From assembly GCA_963969345.1 (NCBI GenBank), contig OZ017769.1, forward strand, positions 6,823,725-6,887,724: a DNA stretch of 64,000 bases, in the 5' to 3' direction. The stretch comes from Turbatrix aceti (lineage: Eukaryota; Nematoda; Chromadorea; Rhabditida; Panagrolaimidae). The position numbers and the translations under genes were made by a program. Shown one piece after another: positions 52,944 through 64,000 of this stretch (the first letter of the stretch is position 1; each line of letters begins with the position of its first letter). The notes below the pieces were generated by a model, which worked only from the letters and a program-made list of their open reading frames with translations, was not told where the DNA came from and ran no database searches.

Positions 52944-55900
52944 TGCGGGTGTTCTTGGTCCTAGCACGACAAGTGCTAGGCCAACCAGTTTGTCGTGTCG
53001 TGCTGAGACCGGACTTTGAAATTGGTCTTTGATTTCTGACGAGTTATTGTTATCTGTTTTTCTGGCATTTTCATTGTTACTCATTTTTACCCAACGAATA
53101 AATGCGAAACGATCAATTTTTTGCGATGACCCGAATATTCCATGCATTCACGCAATTTTTGAGTTTTCCCGAGCAACTGGAATCGCCCGGATGCAACCGG
53201 CAGTTGAAGAACGTGTGGAATGCGTTCGTGATGTGATGAGACGACGATGACGCCAGCCGGCGTCAGTACGCCGCCACCGCCATCGGCTGGATGGTGATCG
53301 TGATCGTGATCGGCGCCTGCGTGGCGAGGGTGGAAGTGTGCAGCACACCCGGTAGGTGCGCAAAAAAAACCAAAAAACACACGCTTTTTTCTCTGCGGAG
53401 ACATCAAAGAATCCTGCACGCATGGGGACAACCCAGCCGAAAACAGGAAAAGAAGGTCGTGGACTTTACACTCACCCGGAGCATGTCATCTTTTTGCCGG
53501 CATCAAAAAAACACTTCAAAGGAGCGAAGCGCCGTTGGTTGGGTTGCGGATACGTGTTTTGATGATACCGGGACGGGAGGTGACCACAGTTGCGGCGGCA
53601 GTGGTTTTTACAGTCAGCACTTGCTCACCTCGTTATTTATCACTTGTAAGAATGAAGATAATTTTTGTTTGGCCAGGAGCAGCAAAAAAAATAACGAACA
53701 GAGAGAGAGAGACGGCGCCAGACAGCGGCCACAGAGGAGCCGGGCACCGACGACTGATAAGGCCCCGACGACGACGCCGCTCTGACGACGACACCTCCTC
53801 GGTGAAGAAAACGCGGACAACCACCACACGCGAGCAACAAGCCCGGGTCGACGACGACGCTCGACGCCAGCGCGATAGTCGTCGATCACTTGGCTGGCTG
53901 CTGGCTCTGCGCGTTTCCCGCGACGACGCCCGTCCCGTCTCGTGAGGAAGTCGTCGCCGGGTCGCGCGCCATTTCGGCGCCACGGGGCTGCTACTACTGC
54001 TACTGCTGGTGGTGCTGCTGGTGGTGCTGGTGGGGCTCTTGTTCTTGCTTACTCTTGTTTTGTCAGGCTGGTCTCGTACCCCTGCGTCTTACCTGTGCGA
54101 GGGGGGCTCGTATGGATCTCAAATGCATACGCTTGGTCTCGGTCGTGGTCTCGGCCGTGCGGGAGCAGCGATTCTCGGATATGCATGCATGCATGCCTTT
54201 TTGGGTGGGGTACGGTCGTGGGTTGTTTCGTCAGCTGATTTCTGGAAACTTGTCAGTCTCGTAGCTTTTCCAGGTGCTTATTTGGGTGTTTTGAAATGCA
54301 TTCGCGCCAGAGTGACAGATTTCCCCCAAAGCCCCAGTCAGGTAGCACACGCGCACCCCATTCTTCTATGCCCTCCGGCTGACATGAGTCGAGTCAAGTC
54401 GAGAGTATGTAGCAACTCTCTGTCCCCCGGGGTCTCCGGCAAAAGAGTTTGTTCTTAAAAATTCGGGTTTCGCCATACCAAACGCGTTGTCGTCTTCGTC
54501 CGCCAAATCTTCCGGCGCATTAGTGCTTTATTGTTTGTTTAGCGTGCCGGGTGGAAGGGGGGTGGGGGATGATGTTGCTGTGTCCTCCATCCGCGATGAC
54601 TATTTTTTTTTTTGGGAGGGATGCCTCAGACAACAACGACGTCCATGGACGTCCAGTCTCTCGCGGGCTCTCTGGGAAACAAACCACATCGAACTCCCCC
54701 TGCCCTCTTTAGCCGTAAAAAATTTATGGCGCGGGAGGATGTCATCGCATCCCTGTGCCCGATTACCCCTGTTCGTTCCCGGAGATCACATTTCGCCGCT
54801 GCCGCTCTCCGCTCTCCGCGAGGTGGTGCCGTTACACGAGAGTCCAAGTCGAGACGAGACGAGACGAGACGACTGACTGGCCTAGGCTGTTTTCCGTGCA
54901 CATAAATTTAAATTTTTTTTATCCCAACTCATAAATCTGGCGAGGCGGGGGTGCAATTAGCCCCGGGCTTTGTGCCACTTTTTGTGTGCCTTTGTTTCGA
55001 CCAAGTGGCTGCCCAAATGTCTTTCTACACGTTCGTTCCGTATCTACGTCGTCAATCTTAACGGGGCTCTCTGTGTGGACTCAAGGTGTACGGTAGACAG
55101 ACGCCAGCGCTTTCCTCCGTCAAAAATGAGGGATGGATGGCCGGTGGGTGCTCTGATGGGAATTCTGGCTGGGTTACCTGTTTTTCCTCGGGGCAGACGG
55201 CCGGTGCAGGGTTTTTCACAATAGCTTTGGATTTTTAGTTTGTGCACAGACAATTAACGTCCCCCAATCTTTTTTGCTTGTGACAAGCTGAATGAGCTTT
55301 TCTGGCTGCTGTTATTCTTTTTTTTTGGGAAAAAAAGCGTTTGTAGTTTGCTGATATAACATTTTACGACTTTTTCGTGGTTGGCTTCGAAATCAGGTAG
55401 TTGCTGTTGTTTGGCACGTTGACACCCCAAATTACCTGATTCTAGGATGCCGGCGCCGGTTATCGGTTGTTGGTTGTTGGTTGCCGCCAGTTTTTTTTCC
55501 CAGACTTCCTTGCACGCAGCGCGCCGACGTCTGATCAATCGCAACTTGTTCGGAGAGGAGCGATAAAGCATGTGGAGGAAATTAACAGCTGCGGTAAAAA
55601 AAGACTAATTGCCAATTCGTCACTGCTGCTGGCCGGGGCACCATCGATCGCGATCGGATCGCTGGCCCGCGATAATGAAAGAAAGAGAGAAAAACTGCGA
55701 CACGGCCCCCTTCCTCCCTACCCACCCACACCTCAGGTACGGCAGAACGAGGGTTGTTGTTATGCACGCCGGCGCTGGCTTGGCTGGCTTGACACCTCCC
55801 GAGAGCGATGGAAGAATGCATGGTAGTACGTCGTCGGCTCTGGCTCAATCCCGGGGCGGGTGAGGGCTTAGCTGACGTCTGACGTCAGAGTCGAGCATAC

Positions 55901-56687
55901 CCCGACCTTCCGGGCTCGATGACTTGCGTTCGTTCCGTCTTCCTGCGTGCCGTGCACGTTGTTCGTGTTCATTTTTGTCAGGCTTCGGATGCCAAACATT
56001 TCTTTGAAGCAGGATCGTATTTTGTTTTTTACGCGCTTGGGTTCTGTATTGGGAGGAGCCCTTTCTGTTGGCTCCACCGTATGCCAAAATGGTCGTTACC
56101 TTCAACGACCTTTTGACCGGGCCTCCCCTTTCCCAGCAAGATTTTTTTACGGCCCCTTTAAAAGTCAGCTGGCCTTCAGTTTTTTTCTGAACATTCTTTA
56201 CGAAATTGTAGAAGGTAGGGGTTCGGCGTTGTTTTCCGTCTTCCCTACCTACCTCCAGACAAATTCTATGATTTATCTCAGGCCTATTTACAACCAGAGC
56301 CCCGCGGCACGGCAAAATTGATTTCGTCCTGGCTTACTACGGGACTCGCGACGCCCAGCCGAGGACGTAGGACGTAGGACGTGGCCTCGCTTGCTTCCTT
56401 CGGAGTTTTTTCCGCTTGTTGCGCCACTGGAGACAGTTCGCCTGCAATTTGGCCGCCTTTTGTATTGTCCTAGCAGTCATCCCCTGCTGACTCCGTCTTT
56501 CCCTTCCTCCGGCAGTGCTGCCTGCTTGCCGGCGGACGCGTCTCCTATGTAGGCCCGGCTGAATCCGATGCCCGATGCCCGATGCATTTCAATTTGTTTG
56601 CTCGCGTCCGTTTTGAAGGTGGGTGGGTGGGTGTCCTTTTCGTCTCTTCTCCTGATTGTGGTCCCCCATTAATTAGTCAGTCAACAA
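52944..56687. other. Gene-poor region downstream of pash-1
   Basis: Apart from the pash-1 3' UTR I find no gene in this 3.7 kb. The open frames are short, overlap on both strands and lack recognisable domains. There are many GAC/GTC and GAGAC low-complexity runs (for example near 54853) and CT-rich stretches. Confidence 0.45.
53097..53102 (+). promoter_or_regulatory. pash-1 polyadenylation signal
   Basis: AATAAA lies 154 nt after the pash-1 stop codon on the same strand. Confidence 0.65.
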
Positions 56688-57089
56688 CAGTGTTGTCGGG
56701 TTCGGAAATTTTTCGGGTAACCCGACCCGAACCCGAACCCGAACCCGAAATTTTCGGGTAACCCGACCCGAACCCGAACCCGAACCCGAAAATTTCGGGT
56801 TACCCGACCCGAACCCGAACCCAAACCCGAAATTTGGAAAACCCGACCCGAACCCGAAACCGAACCCGAAATTTTCGGGTAACCCGACCCGAACCCGAAC
56901 CCAAACCCGAAAATTTCGGGTTACCCGACCCGAACCCGAACCCGAACCCGAAAATTTCGGGTTACCCGACCCGAACCCGAACCTGAACCCGAAAATTTCG
57001 GGTAACCCGACCCGAAACCCGGGATTTTCGGGTCGGGTTCGGGTCGGGTCGGGTTTCGGGTCGGGTAACCCGACAACACTGGTCAACAA
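56680..57089. repeat. 8-bp target site duplication GTCAACAA flanking hAT-like element 1
   Basis: GTCAACAA occurs exactly at 56680-56687 and 57082-57089, abutting the inverted repeats. This indicates insertion by a transposase with 8-bp staggered cuts, and that both ends are intact. Confidence 0.85.
56688..57081. mobile_element. Non-autonomous hAT-like element 1 (394 bp) with internal (CCCGAA)n arrays
   Basis: The element has perfect 15-bp terminal inverted repeats: CAGTGTTGTCGGGTT at 56688-56702 and its complement at 57067-57081. It is flanked on both sides by the 8-bp direct repeat GTCAACAA (56680-56687 and 57082-57089). The 8-bp target duplication, its nTnnnnAn form and a CAGTG start are signatures of the hAT superfamily. 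The interior is about six imperfect units of CCCGAACCCGAACCCGAA words joined by TTTCGGGT(A/T)ACCCGA hairpin-like links. There is no transposase. Confidence 0.85.
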
Positions 57090-58520
57090 GCCATGCTGCC
57101 TGCCGTCCAGGGCACGGCGCAGTCACGTGACCCGGCTCAAGGGTAACGTCCAACGGCGCGCGCTCACAACCAAAAGTAGGCGATTTTTGGGCCAAGTAGA
57201 CTCATATTGTTGATTTTGTAATGTAAATATCCCGGATGCAGTTCTCTCCCTGCAAAGGTCAATTTTCTGGTTTTTGCAGTCAAAAAATTAAATATTTATC
57301 AGCGCGGCACTCTTTTTCGTCCGACGCCGAAGCTGCCATTCATAAACCTAGGGGGAGCACATTTTTGGTTACCACGCCCGGATATTTTTGCGGAAGAAGG
57401 TTCTACATGATTTTCGATGACTCCCGCGTGCTTTATCGATCCTCAAAAAGAAAAGCATGGGATGAAAGTTCTGAAAAAAAGTGTAAAAGTGTGTAACAGG
57501 AAAAAACCATGTTATTTGGTTCGGTTTGAAGCCCGCTTGCCCCTCGTGAGTGTTCTGCTTTTATTTTTGGCGCATCCCCACTGTTTGCGTGCCTGCCACG
57601 ACGGCCATTTGTCATGTCGGTCGATTGGCCGATGTCTGTGGCGCTCCTAGACGGCGTAGCCAACCTTTGAAGCGTTTAATTCCCTGCTTTTGTGAGGGGC
57701 TTTGCGAGTGCAGAATTTTTTAAAAGCAAATTTGTCGGATGACGGAAACCTGGCCAAGAAGTCGGGGGTTGCGGCCGGCTTTTCTGGGGGGGGGATGGAT
57801 CAAAAGTTGACCCTGTGGCCGCCGGCGGGTGCCTGCTGCGTCAAACAACACGCCGGTCGTCGTCGTCTTCGTTGCCCCGAAGGAGAGGGCATCTTTTTGT
57901 TCGTTCGACTGCGCCATTCTCTTTTTCGCCTCCTCCTTTTTGTTCTTGCTCATCGCACGCCACCACCGTTATGGAGTTTGGCGGCAGCGGCGGCGGCGGC
58001 GGCCACGAGAGGGGGATGTGATGTATAAAAAAGCTGCGGCAAGGAGGAGAAGAAGAAGTAGGAGAAGAAGAAGACAGGGCGCGACGACCACTCATCGAAT
58101 CCAGTCAGTGTCCATCGACGACTGCTGCCTGGGGCATTGTTGTTCACGCGTCGGGCTGCAAAGTCCCGCGGGATGCCTTCTCCGCCTCGCCAGGCCCAGT
58201 GTGCGGCGCAGAGCGTTTTGCCACCACCACCACCATCACCCCACCCCGCCGCCGCCAAGTTTTTGACCGCTCACGACGTCTTCCTTGTCCTCCGCGTTGT
58301 CGTCCGTCGACGGCATCGTCTTTCTCGACTGCTTCGCCCCCTCCGGCCGAGCCGAGGCGACCTCGAGGCCTCGATGGATGTTGTGCACACGCTGGCCCAC
58401 TGCAAACGAGAAGTCAGGAAAAGTGGTGGCTTCATTGCCGGGGTCGGCGTTTAGTCGCTTTTTTTGTACCCGGAACATCTGCATACTGCTTTTTGCACAT
58501 GACGTAACCTCTCTTTCAAC
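57090..58520. other. Region between the two hAT-like elements
   Basis: No gene is recognised. The stretch has Ala/Gly-coding GC-rich triplet runs near 57980-58010, a GAAGAA/GGAGAA purine run near 58038-58076, and short overlapping open frames on both strands without domains. Confidence 0.4.
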
Positions 58521-59067
58521 CAGAGTTGTTCGATGCTCACCAAATTGCTCCTGCTCACTGCTCGCTCCTGCTCAGCTCACGAGCGCGAGCGGAGCGAGCG
58601 CGAAAAATTGGAGTGTTCAATGAGCATGAGCAGAGCGAGCACGAAAAATTGAATTGCTCAAAGAGCGCGAGCAGAGCGAGCAAGAGAAATTTTTAAAATG
58701 AGCACTGCTCACTATAAATTTAGTGCTACAAATACTAAAATACTGGTAATTTCGACCAAAAACACGATGTTGGGGGTATCTCCAAGGAGTATACGGTCTT
58801 TCTTTTAGTGAGGAACTGAATTTTGGCTCAAAATTCACATTTTTATGTGTGAGCCATGTTTGCTCATTGCTCGCTCCTGCTCAACTCACGAGCGTGAGCA
58901 GAGCAAGAGCAAAGGATCTGAGAATAAAAGAGCGCGAGCGGAGCGAGCGCGAAAATTTTAGAAACTCAAAGAGCATGAGCAGAGCGAGCACGGAAAAGTG
59001 AATTGCTCAAAGAGCGCGAGCAGAGCGAGCACTGAAAATTGTCGAATTGAACAACTCTGCTTTCAAC
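58513..59067. repeat. 8-bp target site duplication CTTTCAAC flanking hAT-like element 2
   Basis: CTTTCAAC occurs exactly at 58513-58520 and 59060-59067, immediately outside the inverted repeats. Confidence 0.85.
58521..59059. mobile_element. Non-autonomous hAT-like element 2 (539 bp) with GAGC-rich subterminal arrays
   Basis: The left end CAGAGTTGTTCGAT (from 58521) and the right end complement (ending ...GAACAACTCTG at 59059) form inverted repeats of 11 bp plus partial extension. The 8-bp direct repeats CTTTCAAC lie at 58513-58520 and 59060-59067 and fit the hAT pattern nTnnnnAn. Inside each end are repeated 'gagcgcgagcagagcgagc' words and their complements ('gctcgctcctgctca'). The AT-richer centre is at about 58690-58850. 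No transposase is encoded. Confidence 0.85.
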
Positions 59068-59421
59068 CGATTACGGGGTGACTATCCCCTTCTTATCACC
59101 AAAAAACCGTCGGCGCCGATTGTTTGTTTTGAGCATTTTTCACACGGATCATTTTTTGTTTAACGCCGCGTTGTAAACGGTGCATTGTAAATATTTTTCG
59201 TTTTAATTTTTGGTTTGGTTAAGACGGCGTGTTTATGCGAGGCAACTGTCGGGCAATAAACTTGTTGTCGTGTAATCCCTACCCTCACCCTCAGACTCCC
59301 CCACTCCTCTGCAGATCACGTCCTCCACCACCACGCCTGTGCCGTCCATCTCCTTTTCGCCCGTTGGCATGCCGACGGCGCCTCCCTGAATGCGTGTACG
59401 ACCGTATGGCAGATACCAACC
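59068..59421 (+). promoter_or_regulatory. Upstream region of the Smad-like gene
   Basis: This 354-bp stretch lies between hAT-like element 2 and the Smad start. A CCTCTGCAG acceptor-like site ends near 59313, about 110 nt before the ATG. A promoter or 5' UTR role is inferred from position; no core motif is certain. Confidence 0.35.
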
Positions 59422-61582
59422 ATGCCATCGATGCCCTTTGACTGCGATTTCCTGTGCCTGTTCACGGAGCGGCGCCGCCACATCGAATTTCTCTGGCGAA
59501 GTCAGCTGCTGATCACAGCGGATGAACGAAAGGCGAGGCGCCGCTTCAAGTCCCTCATGAAGGGCTTCGACACCGAGGACCTCGCCGTGCTGCGCAAGGC
59601 CATCAAGTCGAAAGGCAGCGAAATCATGGCCTGTGCGCCGGGGCCCCCGATGGACCTCGTCGAGAGCGAGGACGACGAGCTGCTTCCGGGTTGCTCGATC
59701 GCGCCCATGCGCGGCTCCATCGGCGTCAATCCATCCCGACTCGCGCGGACGTCTTCCATGCGATACTCGCATCGCTCCGTGCAATCCTTCCGTCCCCATC
59801 GAAATGCCAGCACCGCTACTGCCAATCACACATCTCCCGATCGAGCTCCCACTGCCCCCCACACTCCCGCCACCCCCGGCCACCACGTGCATATCGAAGA
59901 CGACGAAGTCGCCGAGGCCTCCCAGCAGGACGACTGCGGCCTCATCCCACAGATCGATCGGCCCATGTCCATGCCCTACCTCTGCTGCAAGATGTGGCGG
60001 TGGAAGGAGCTCCAGGTCGATGCCGCGCTTCACCGCCTCGAACCGCTGCCGTGGTGTCGCTTCGGTCGGGTCACGATCAACAACGCCACCGTCTCCTGCT
60101 GCAATCCCTATCACTACGGGCTCTGGATACGACGTGAGTTTTACCATTCTTTTCCAACGTCCAACGGCCCTTGGCGGCTTTACAACGCTTCGCTTGTATT
60201 TAAAAAACAATTACCAATTACGTTCCTGTTCTGTTTTTTTTTGCTTGTGGGAGCAGCGACGCGAAAAGTATTTATTTGGTCTCAAAACAAGAAACCAAAT
60301 ACTCGTGCAACAAATTTAGCACCAGGGGGACGAGCCAGGGCTTTTTATAGCAACTTCCTTTCGCATCCAAGCTCGCGATTATTTCAACAGAAGCTTTCTT
60401 TTCAAAGCCAGCGAACCGTCAAATTGGTTGCTTCTTCCTTGAATGAGCTGAATTACGTCTTCTGCGCTCTCGTTTATTGATTTGTCATCATTCGCGGCCG
60501 CGGCCTTTGACTCTCTGGGCTATACAAGTTTTTTCAAAGGCGCCGGGTTCCATTTAAACGGGCTTTGTTTGTTTTGTCTGGCCTAATCACGGCTCTTTTA
60601 GCAGAAGCGTCTTCCAACTCCGAAGACCAGAGCGTGTCCAATCTCGTCCTCTCAAATGGAGGCGTTTCTCACGTCGAAAACTCGCGTAAGTTGATGACGC
60701 ATTCTGGTTTTTGGATTTTCCGTGATCTCTGATTTTTTGTTTTTCAGTCACCACAGATACCGGGTACGGTGGTGAAATGACGGGTACATCAATGCGCCTC
60801 CGATCGCTCCAGACGACCGGTTACCTGAGCAACGAACTGCCGCCTCCCAGCGCTCCGCCTTCCATTCCACCGACTCCGCCTCCGCCATCCTTCGTCAACT
60901 GTAATCCGGCTTTTGAGGCAAATGAAAACAATAACAACAACAATAATGACGACGCGGACGATCAGATGTCCCCCGCGCGTGTCAGCAATGTTCATGCGCA
61001 TGCCATCGGTGAGATTTTTCATTTTGGATTTTTTTCAGAATCTAAACGCTGATTTTTTTCAGCCTGGGGCAAACTGGCCCGCTGGGAGTGCCGAGAACGA
61101 GTCGGCGAGGTAGATCTGCTGGTCGGAAAGTTTGTCGCTCTCGGCAAGCTCGCAGGCACCGTCCATGACGGCCAGAGCGTCAAGCACGACTGGGACATTG
61201 CAAACAACGTGTCTTTTTCACTTATGCGCCGGAATGAGTCCGAGTTCTACGAAGACGTCTGGCTGTACAACAGGTGAGATTCCTAGTTGCCAACCAAGGC
61301 CAATGAGATTTCCTTACGACGGACCTTTGCAGTGGCGAGAAACCGCTCTTCATCTGTCTCTCGCACGCTCACAAATCAGAGAACATTCGTCGACTCTCTC
61401 CCGGCTACTGCATCCGGGTGCACCGCATCGCTTGTGCCCCGGACTCTTCACGGGTCCAGATCAATGACCCTGCCAATTCCCTCACTATCCTGACGATCAG
61501 TGTAGGCTCTGGTTGGGGCATAAACTACCAGCCAATGTACGTCACAGACATGCCGTGTCGCTACGAGGTCATTTTCACTTAG
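59422..61582 (+). CDS. Inhibitory Smad-like protein (SMAD6/7 type)
   Basis: The gene encodes a TGF-beta/BMP pathway Smad. Exons: 59422-60133, 60602-60685, 60748-61008, 61063-61273, 61333-61582, giving 505 aa in phase. The N-terminus FTERRRHIEFLWRSQLL resembles the SMAD6/7 start (FRSKR...LWRSR). The MH1 remnant is inhibitory-type: LCCKMWRWKELQ...PWC and VSCCNPYHYGLW. A Pro-rich, then Asn-rich linker follows (PPPPSF rather than a clear PPxY). MH2 runs from about residue 353 (WGKLARWECRERVGEV) to the L3 region GWGINYQPMYVTDMPCRYEV and the C-terminus VIFT. There is no SSxS tail, so it should not be a receptor-phosphorylated Smad. The usual Trp of the PCW motif is Arg. Exon 2 has a NAGNAG acceptor (60602 or 60605). 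The closest C. elegans relative is probably tag-68. The polyA signal AATAAA is at 61669. Confidence 0.87.
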
Positions 61583-61668
61583 ATCCTTTCTTCCGGACAC
61601 ACACACAACGCCGGCGTCTCTGCCTCTCGGTGACTTGGTCCTTTTCCAGGATGTTTTGATTGCGTCCC

Positions 61669-61674
61669 AATAAA
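61669..61674 (+). promoter_or_regulatory. Smad-like gene polyadenylation signal
   Basis: AATAAA lies 87 nt after the stop codon on the same strand. Confidence 0.7.
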
Positions 61675-64000
61675 TGTACCTTTGATTTGAGCATGCACTG
61701 CTGGGCTGGGGGAAATTGAGTTAATTCTCGGGATTGATTGGGGCTTGCAAGCTGTAAACAGGTCGGTCCCCACTTGCGAGGCGAGTTTTCCCTCGAAGGG
61801 GCTGCCGACTAATAGGACTGGCTGTGGCCGCCTGCGGGGGAGGGAGGGGACGTCACGCATCCTTCCCTCCCTCAGTGCCCGTGCCTGGGAAGCGCTGAAA
61901 GTGATGCAGGGATGCTATCTGTGGATAGCGCCCCACAGCTCTGCCCCGGATAACTCTGATAAAACGAACAGTGCCTCCACTGCGCCACTGTGTGTGTTTT
62001 GTGCCGTCGATGACGAAGGGTAAACCACTTGGCGAATCTGCGCCACTTCCGGTGGCCAAGTGTGTCTGTCGTCAACGCGGAATTCATGCAGCCGCCAATC
62101 TCGTTACCGCTGCTTCCGGAGGGGAAAGCCTCCGCCGTTGTCGCCGTGCATCCGCGTCGCCTCGAGCCGTTGCCCCTGGACGCGTCGACGCCCTACAACA
62201 ATGAATGCTTGCTTCTTTGGTGTTTTGACTCTTCGTAGAGAGGCGCAGTTCTTTTTATTTACTCAAAAGGCGTTGTGCCGTGTGTCTTGCCTTCGACGGA
62301 CGTGCCAAATATTATCTTTCGTCCTTGTGCAGATGCGAGCCACGTTAATCCTGTCATGGCCCGGTGAAAGCTGATCAGTCGTGTTTCGTAGGGCCTCGGT
62401 GTCCACCCCCCTCTCGAGGCGCCTCGCTGGATCCTCTTGAAAATTTTATTTCACTTACGATCTCACATTCCCTTCTAGCTAAATAAATGGGGGCACGGAA
62501 GGCCGTTGACTTTTAAATTTTCGGAATAAAAGACCACCTAAATTCGCCATTTAGTAACTTTAAAGGGCTCATTTCGGCTGTCAGAATCCTGAGCTTTGTT
62601 CCCTATCCACTGTTGCATTCGTTTTGAGGTTATAAAAGTTGTTTCACGATGAACAATTTTTTTTAAATATCAAGGAAGAAATCTTTCAATAAAAAATTTA
62701 TGTGTTGTCCGAACAACGTGTAAAATTCAGATTGAATTTTAAATCAACTTTTGTGGCATCATCGCGTTAAAATGCTAAAAATACGAAAGTGTAGGCGCGC
62801 GTGAGACTTATTCCGGAATTTGTTGATGTTGACCCGGCATTTTTTGTATCCATCCACCTTTTTTCCCCTTTTCTTCCTTGACGATGACCACAGGCAGCAC
62901 ACGGTCAGCTCCTGTTTGAAAGGTGTTGCTCCCGCTTGTTCAGGTGCCAGGCCCGTCACTGCAGAGCTGTCGGAGTGATTAATTGCCTGCCAAACCGACG
63001 ATCACGCCTCTGTATTCATCTTCTCCCGGCCCGACAAAGCGTGCTACTTTCACACCTTAGGCGGCCCCCAGGACAGCAGCGAGGATGCGAGAGTTCCTCA
63101 TCAAATTTCCCATTTCCCTTCCAGACGCCCCAGTCAGTCAGGCAATGAATGCTCGCAAGTGTTTTTCATTGTTGCGAGACTCCCGTAGAAAAATATGTAT
63201 TGCTGCGCTGTTTTTTGTTTGCCAATTCCTTTCCACGGATGTACAATGGGAAGGTGACGTTGTGTTCGTGCTTGTTCTGCGTCTCCCGGGGGCCCCGGAC
63301 GGTGTGTTCGAATTTTATGACTTTACTCCGTCTCCCAGGAACGCGTATGTACCTTCGGTCTTCGTAGCCCGCCGTTTTGTTCCCGTCGAGGGGGCGACGG
63401 AGCTACAAAACCGGCAACCGACATTCTCGCCTCGCGTGAGTCGGGGGCTGTCATTTGCCCAAACAATAAACAATCAAGAAAACTGCCTGCTCCGTTGCAA
63501 CGGCCGTCGATGCCAGCTCAGGTGTAGCTGACATGTGTGCCGCGTTTTTTTTTATTACGGTAGCTCGCAAAGAGCTCAGCTCTCCGCCGTGCTAAATACG
63601 GATGCGAGTGCTGCAAGTGCTTTTGCAAGGATAAATATTATGTTTTGGAGCAAATTAGGCGCTGCCACGCAAGTCTGTTTGTTTTCTGATCATTGGCGAC
63701 CGGACTGGTGCAGCAGCATTCATTCAGACAATCGCTTACGCTTACGTACAAAATATCGGATGTCACCTCTGAGGTGGGCTGTTTTCCGGGTTATAAGAAA
63801 GATCGTGTTCATTCACCACTCAGAGTTCAGAATGCTGACTGACTTTGAGCACCCTGGCGTGGCTACCGGACGGCGAGGTGCTTTGACGCGTTATTTATAG
63901 TCGTGGCAATTGGTGCAAAAAAAAGAAAGCTCGGCAGGCATGTCAGCGCAATTACCGGAGGCAAAGCCGAGCAATTGGCATGACGGCGTAATTGCACGAA
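61675..64000. other. Unannotated right end of the window
   Basis: No gene, RNA or bounded mobile element is recognised. The stretch 62440-62850 is AT-rich. The longest open frame (63085-63531, 148 codons) has no domain or supporting splice context. Confidence 0.4.

Noticed and set aside
53291..54458. Several overlapping open frames of 90-164 codons
   Set aside because: They occupy GC-rich low-complexity DNA in all frames on both strands; none shows a motif or conserved pattern.
56700..57060. (CCCGAA)n considered as telomeric sequence
   Set aside because: It is not the nematode telomere word TTAGGC, and the array is enclosed by hAT-type inverted repeats and an 8-bp target duplication.
56688..59059. 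Search for a transposase between or inside the two hAT-like elements
   Set aside because: No open frame in the region resembles a hAT transposase or zinc-finger BED domain; both elements are non-autonomous.
63085..63531. 148-codon open frame with a hydrophobic stretch
   Set aside because: It has no recognisable domain, no splice or polyA context, and composition like the surrounding non-coding DNA.

Overview
The window looks like nematode genomic DNA. Many introns are very short (about 45-60 nt) with TTTCAG-type acceptors. Several genes have a TTTCAG/TTGCAG acceptor immediately before the ATG, as expected for trans-splicing. Same-strand genes are tightly packed like an operon, and the first gene is an ANC-1-type giant KASH protein with near-perfect long internal repeats, an architecture described in C. 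elegans. The species cannot be named from the sequence alone. All gene models were built by hand from splice sites, reading phase and recalled family sequences; no database search was run.

Layout. 1-23952 (+): 3' part of an anc-1-like gene. It has more than five tandem copies of a 4293-bp (1431-codon) unit in one uninterrupted reading frame, then a 200-N assembly gap, then a unique tail ending in a KASH domain. 25397-34234 (-): a compact cluster, read right to left, of fath-1/FA2H, NOP10, a small membrane-protein gene, a PSMG3-like proteasome chaperone, mitochondrial IARS2 and PCYT2. 37726-47200 (+): dapk-1 (kinase, ankyrins, ROC-COR, death domain), with a large extra NPF-rich coding exon inside its fourth intron. 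47476-49973 (-): lsg-1 followed by rpl-27, operon-like. 50217-52943 (+): pash-1/DGCR8, divergent from lsg-1. 52944-59421: about 6.5 kb with no recognisable gene but two well-bounded non-autonomous hAT-type elements. 59422-61582 (+): an inhibitory-Smad-like gene. 61583-64000: nothing recognised.

The genes are mostly housekeeping: nuclear anchorage, phosphatidylethanolamine synthesis, mitochondrial tRNA charging, H/ACA RNP, sphingolipid hydroxylation, 60S ribosome export and the ribosome. Regulatory factors (DAPK, Microprocessor, Smad) sit among them. From memory, most of the C. elegans orthologues lie on chromosome I, and fath-1, nola-3 and the mitochondrial IleRS gene are neighbours there, so the block looks anciently syntenic. 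The most notable signals are the giant repeat array, the NPF exon in dapk-1, the overlapping PSMG3/IARS2 reading frames and the two hAT elements with 8-bp target duplications.
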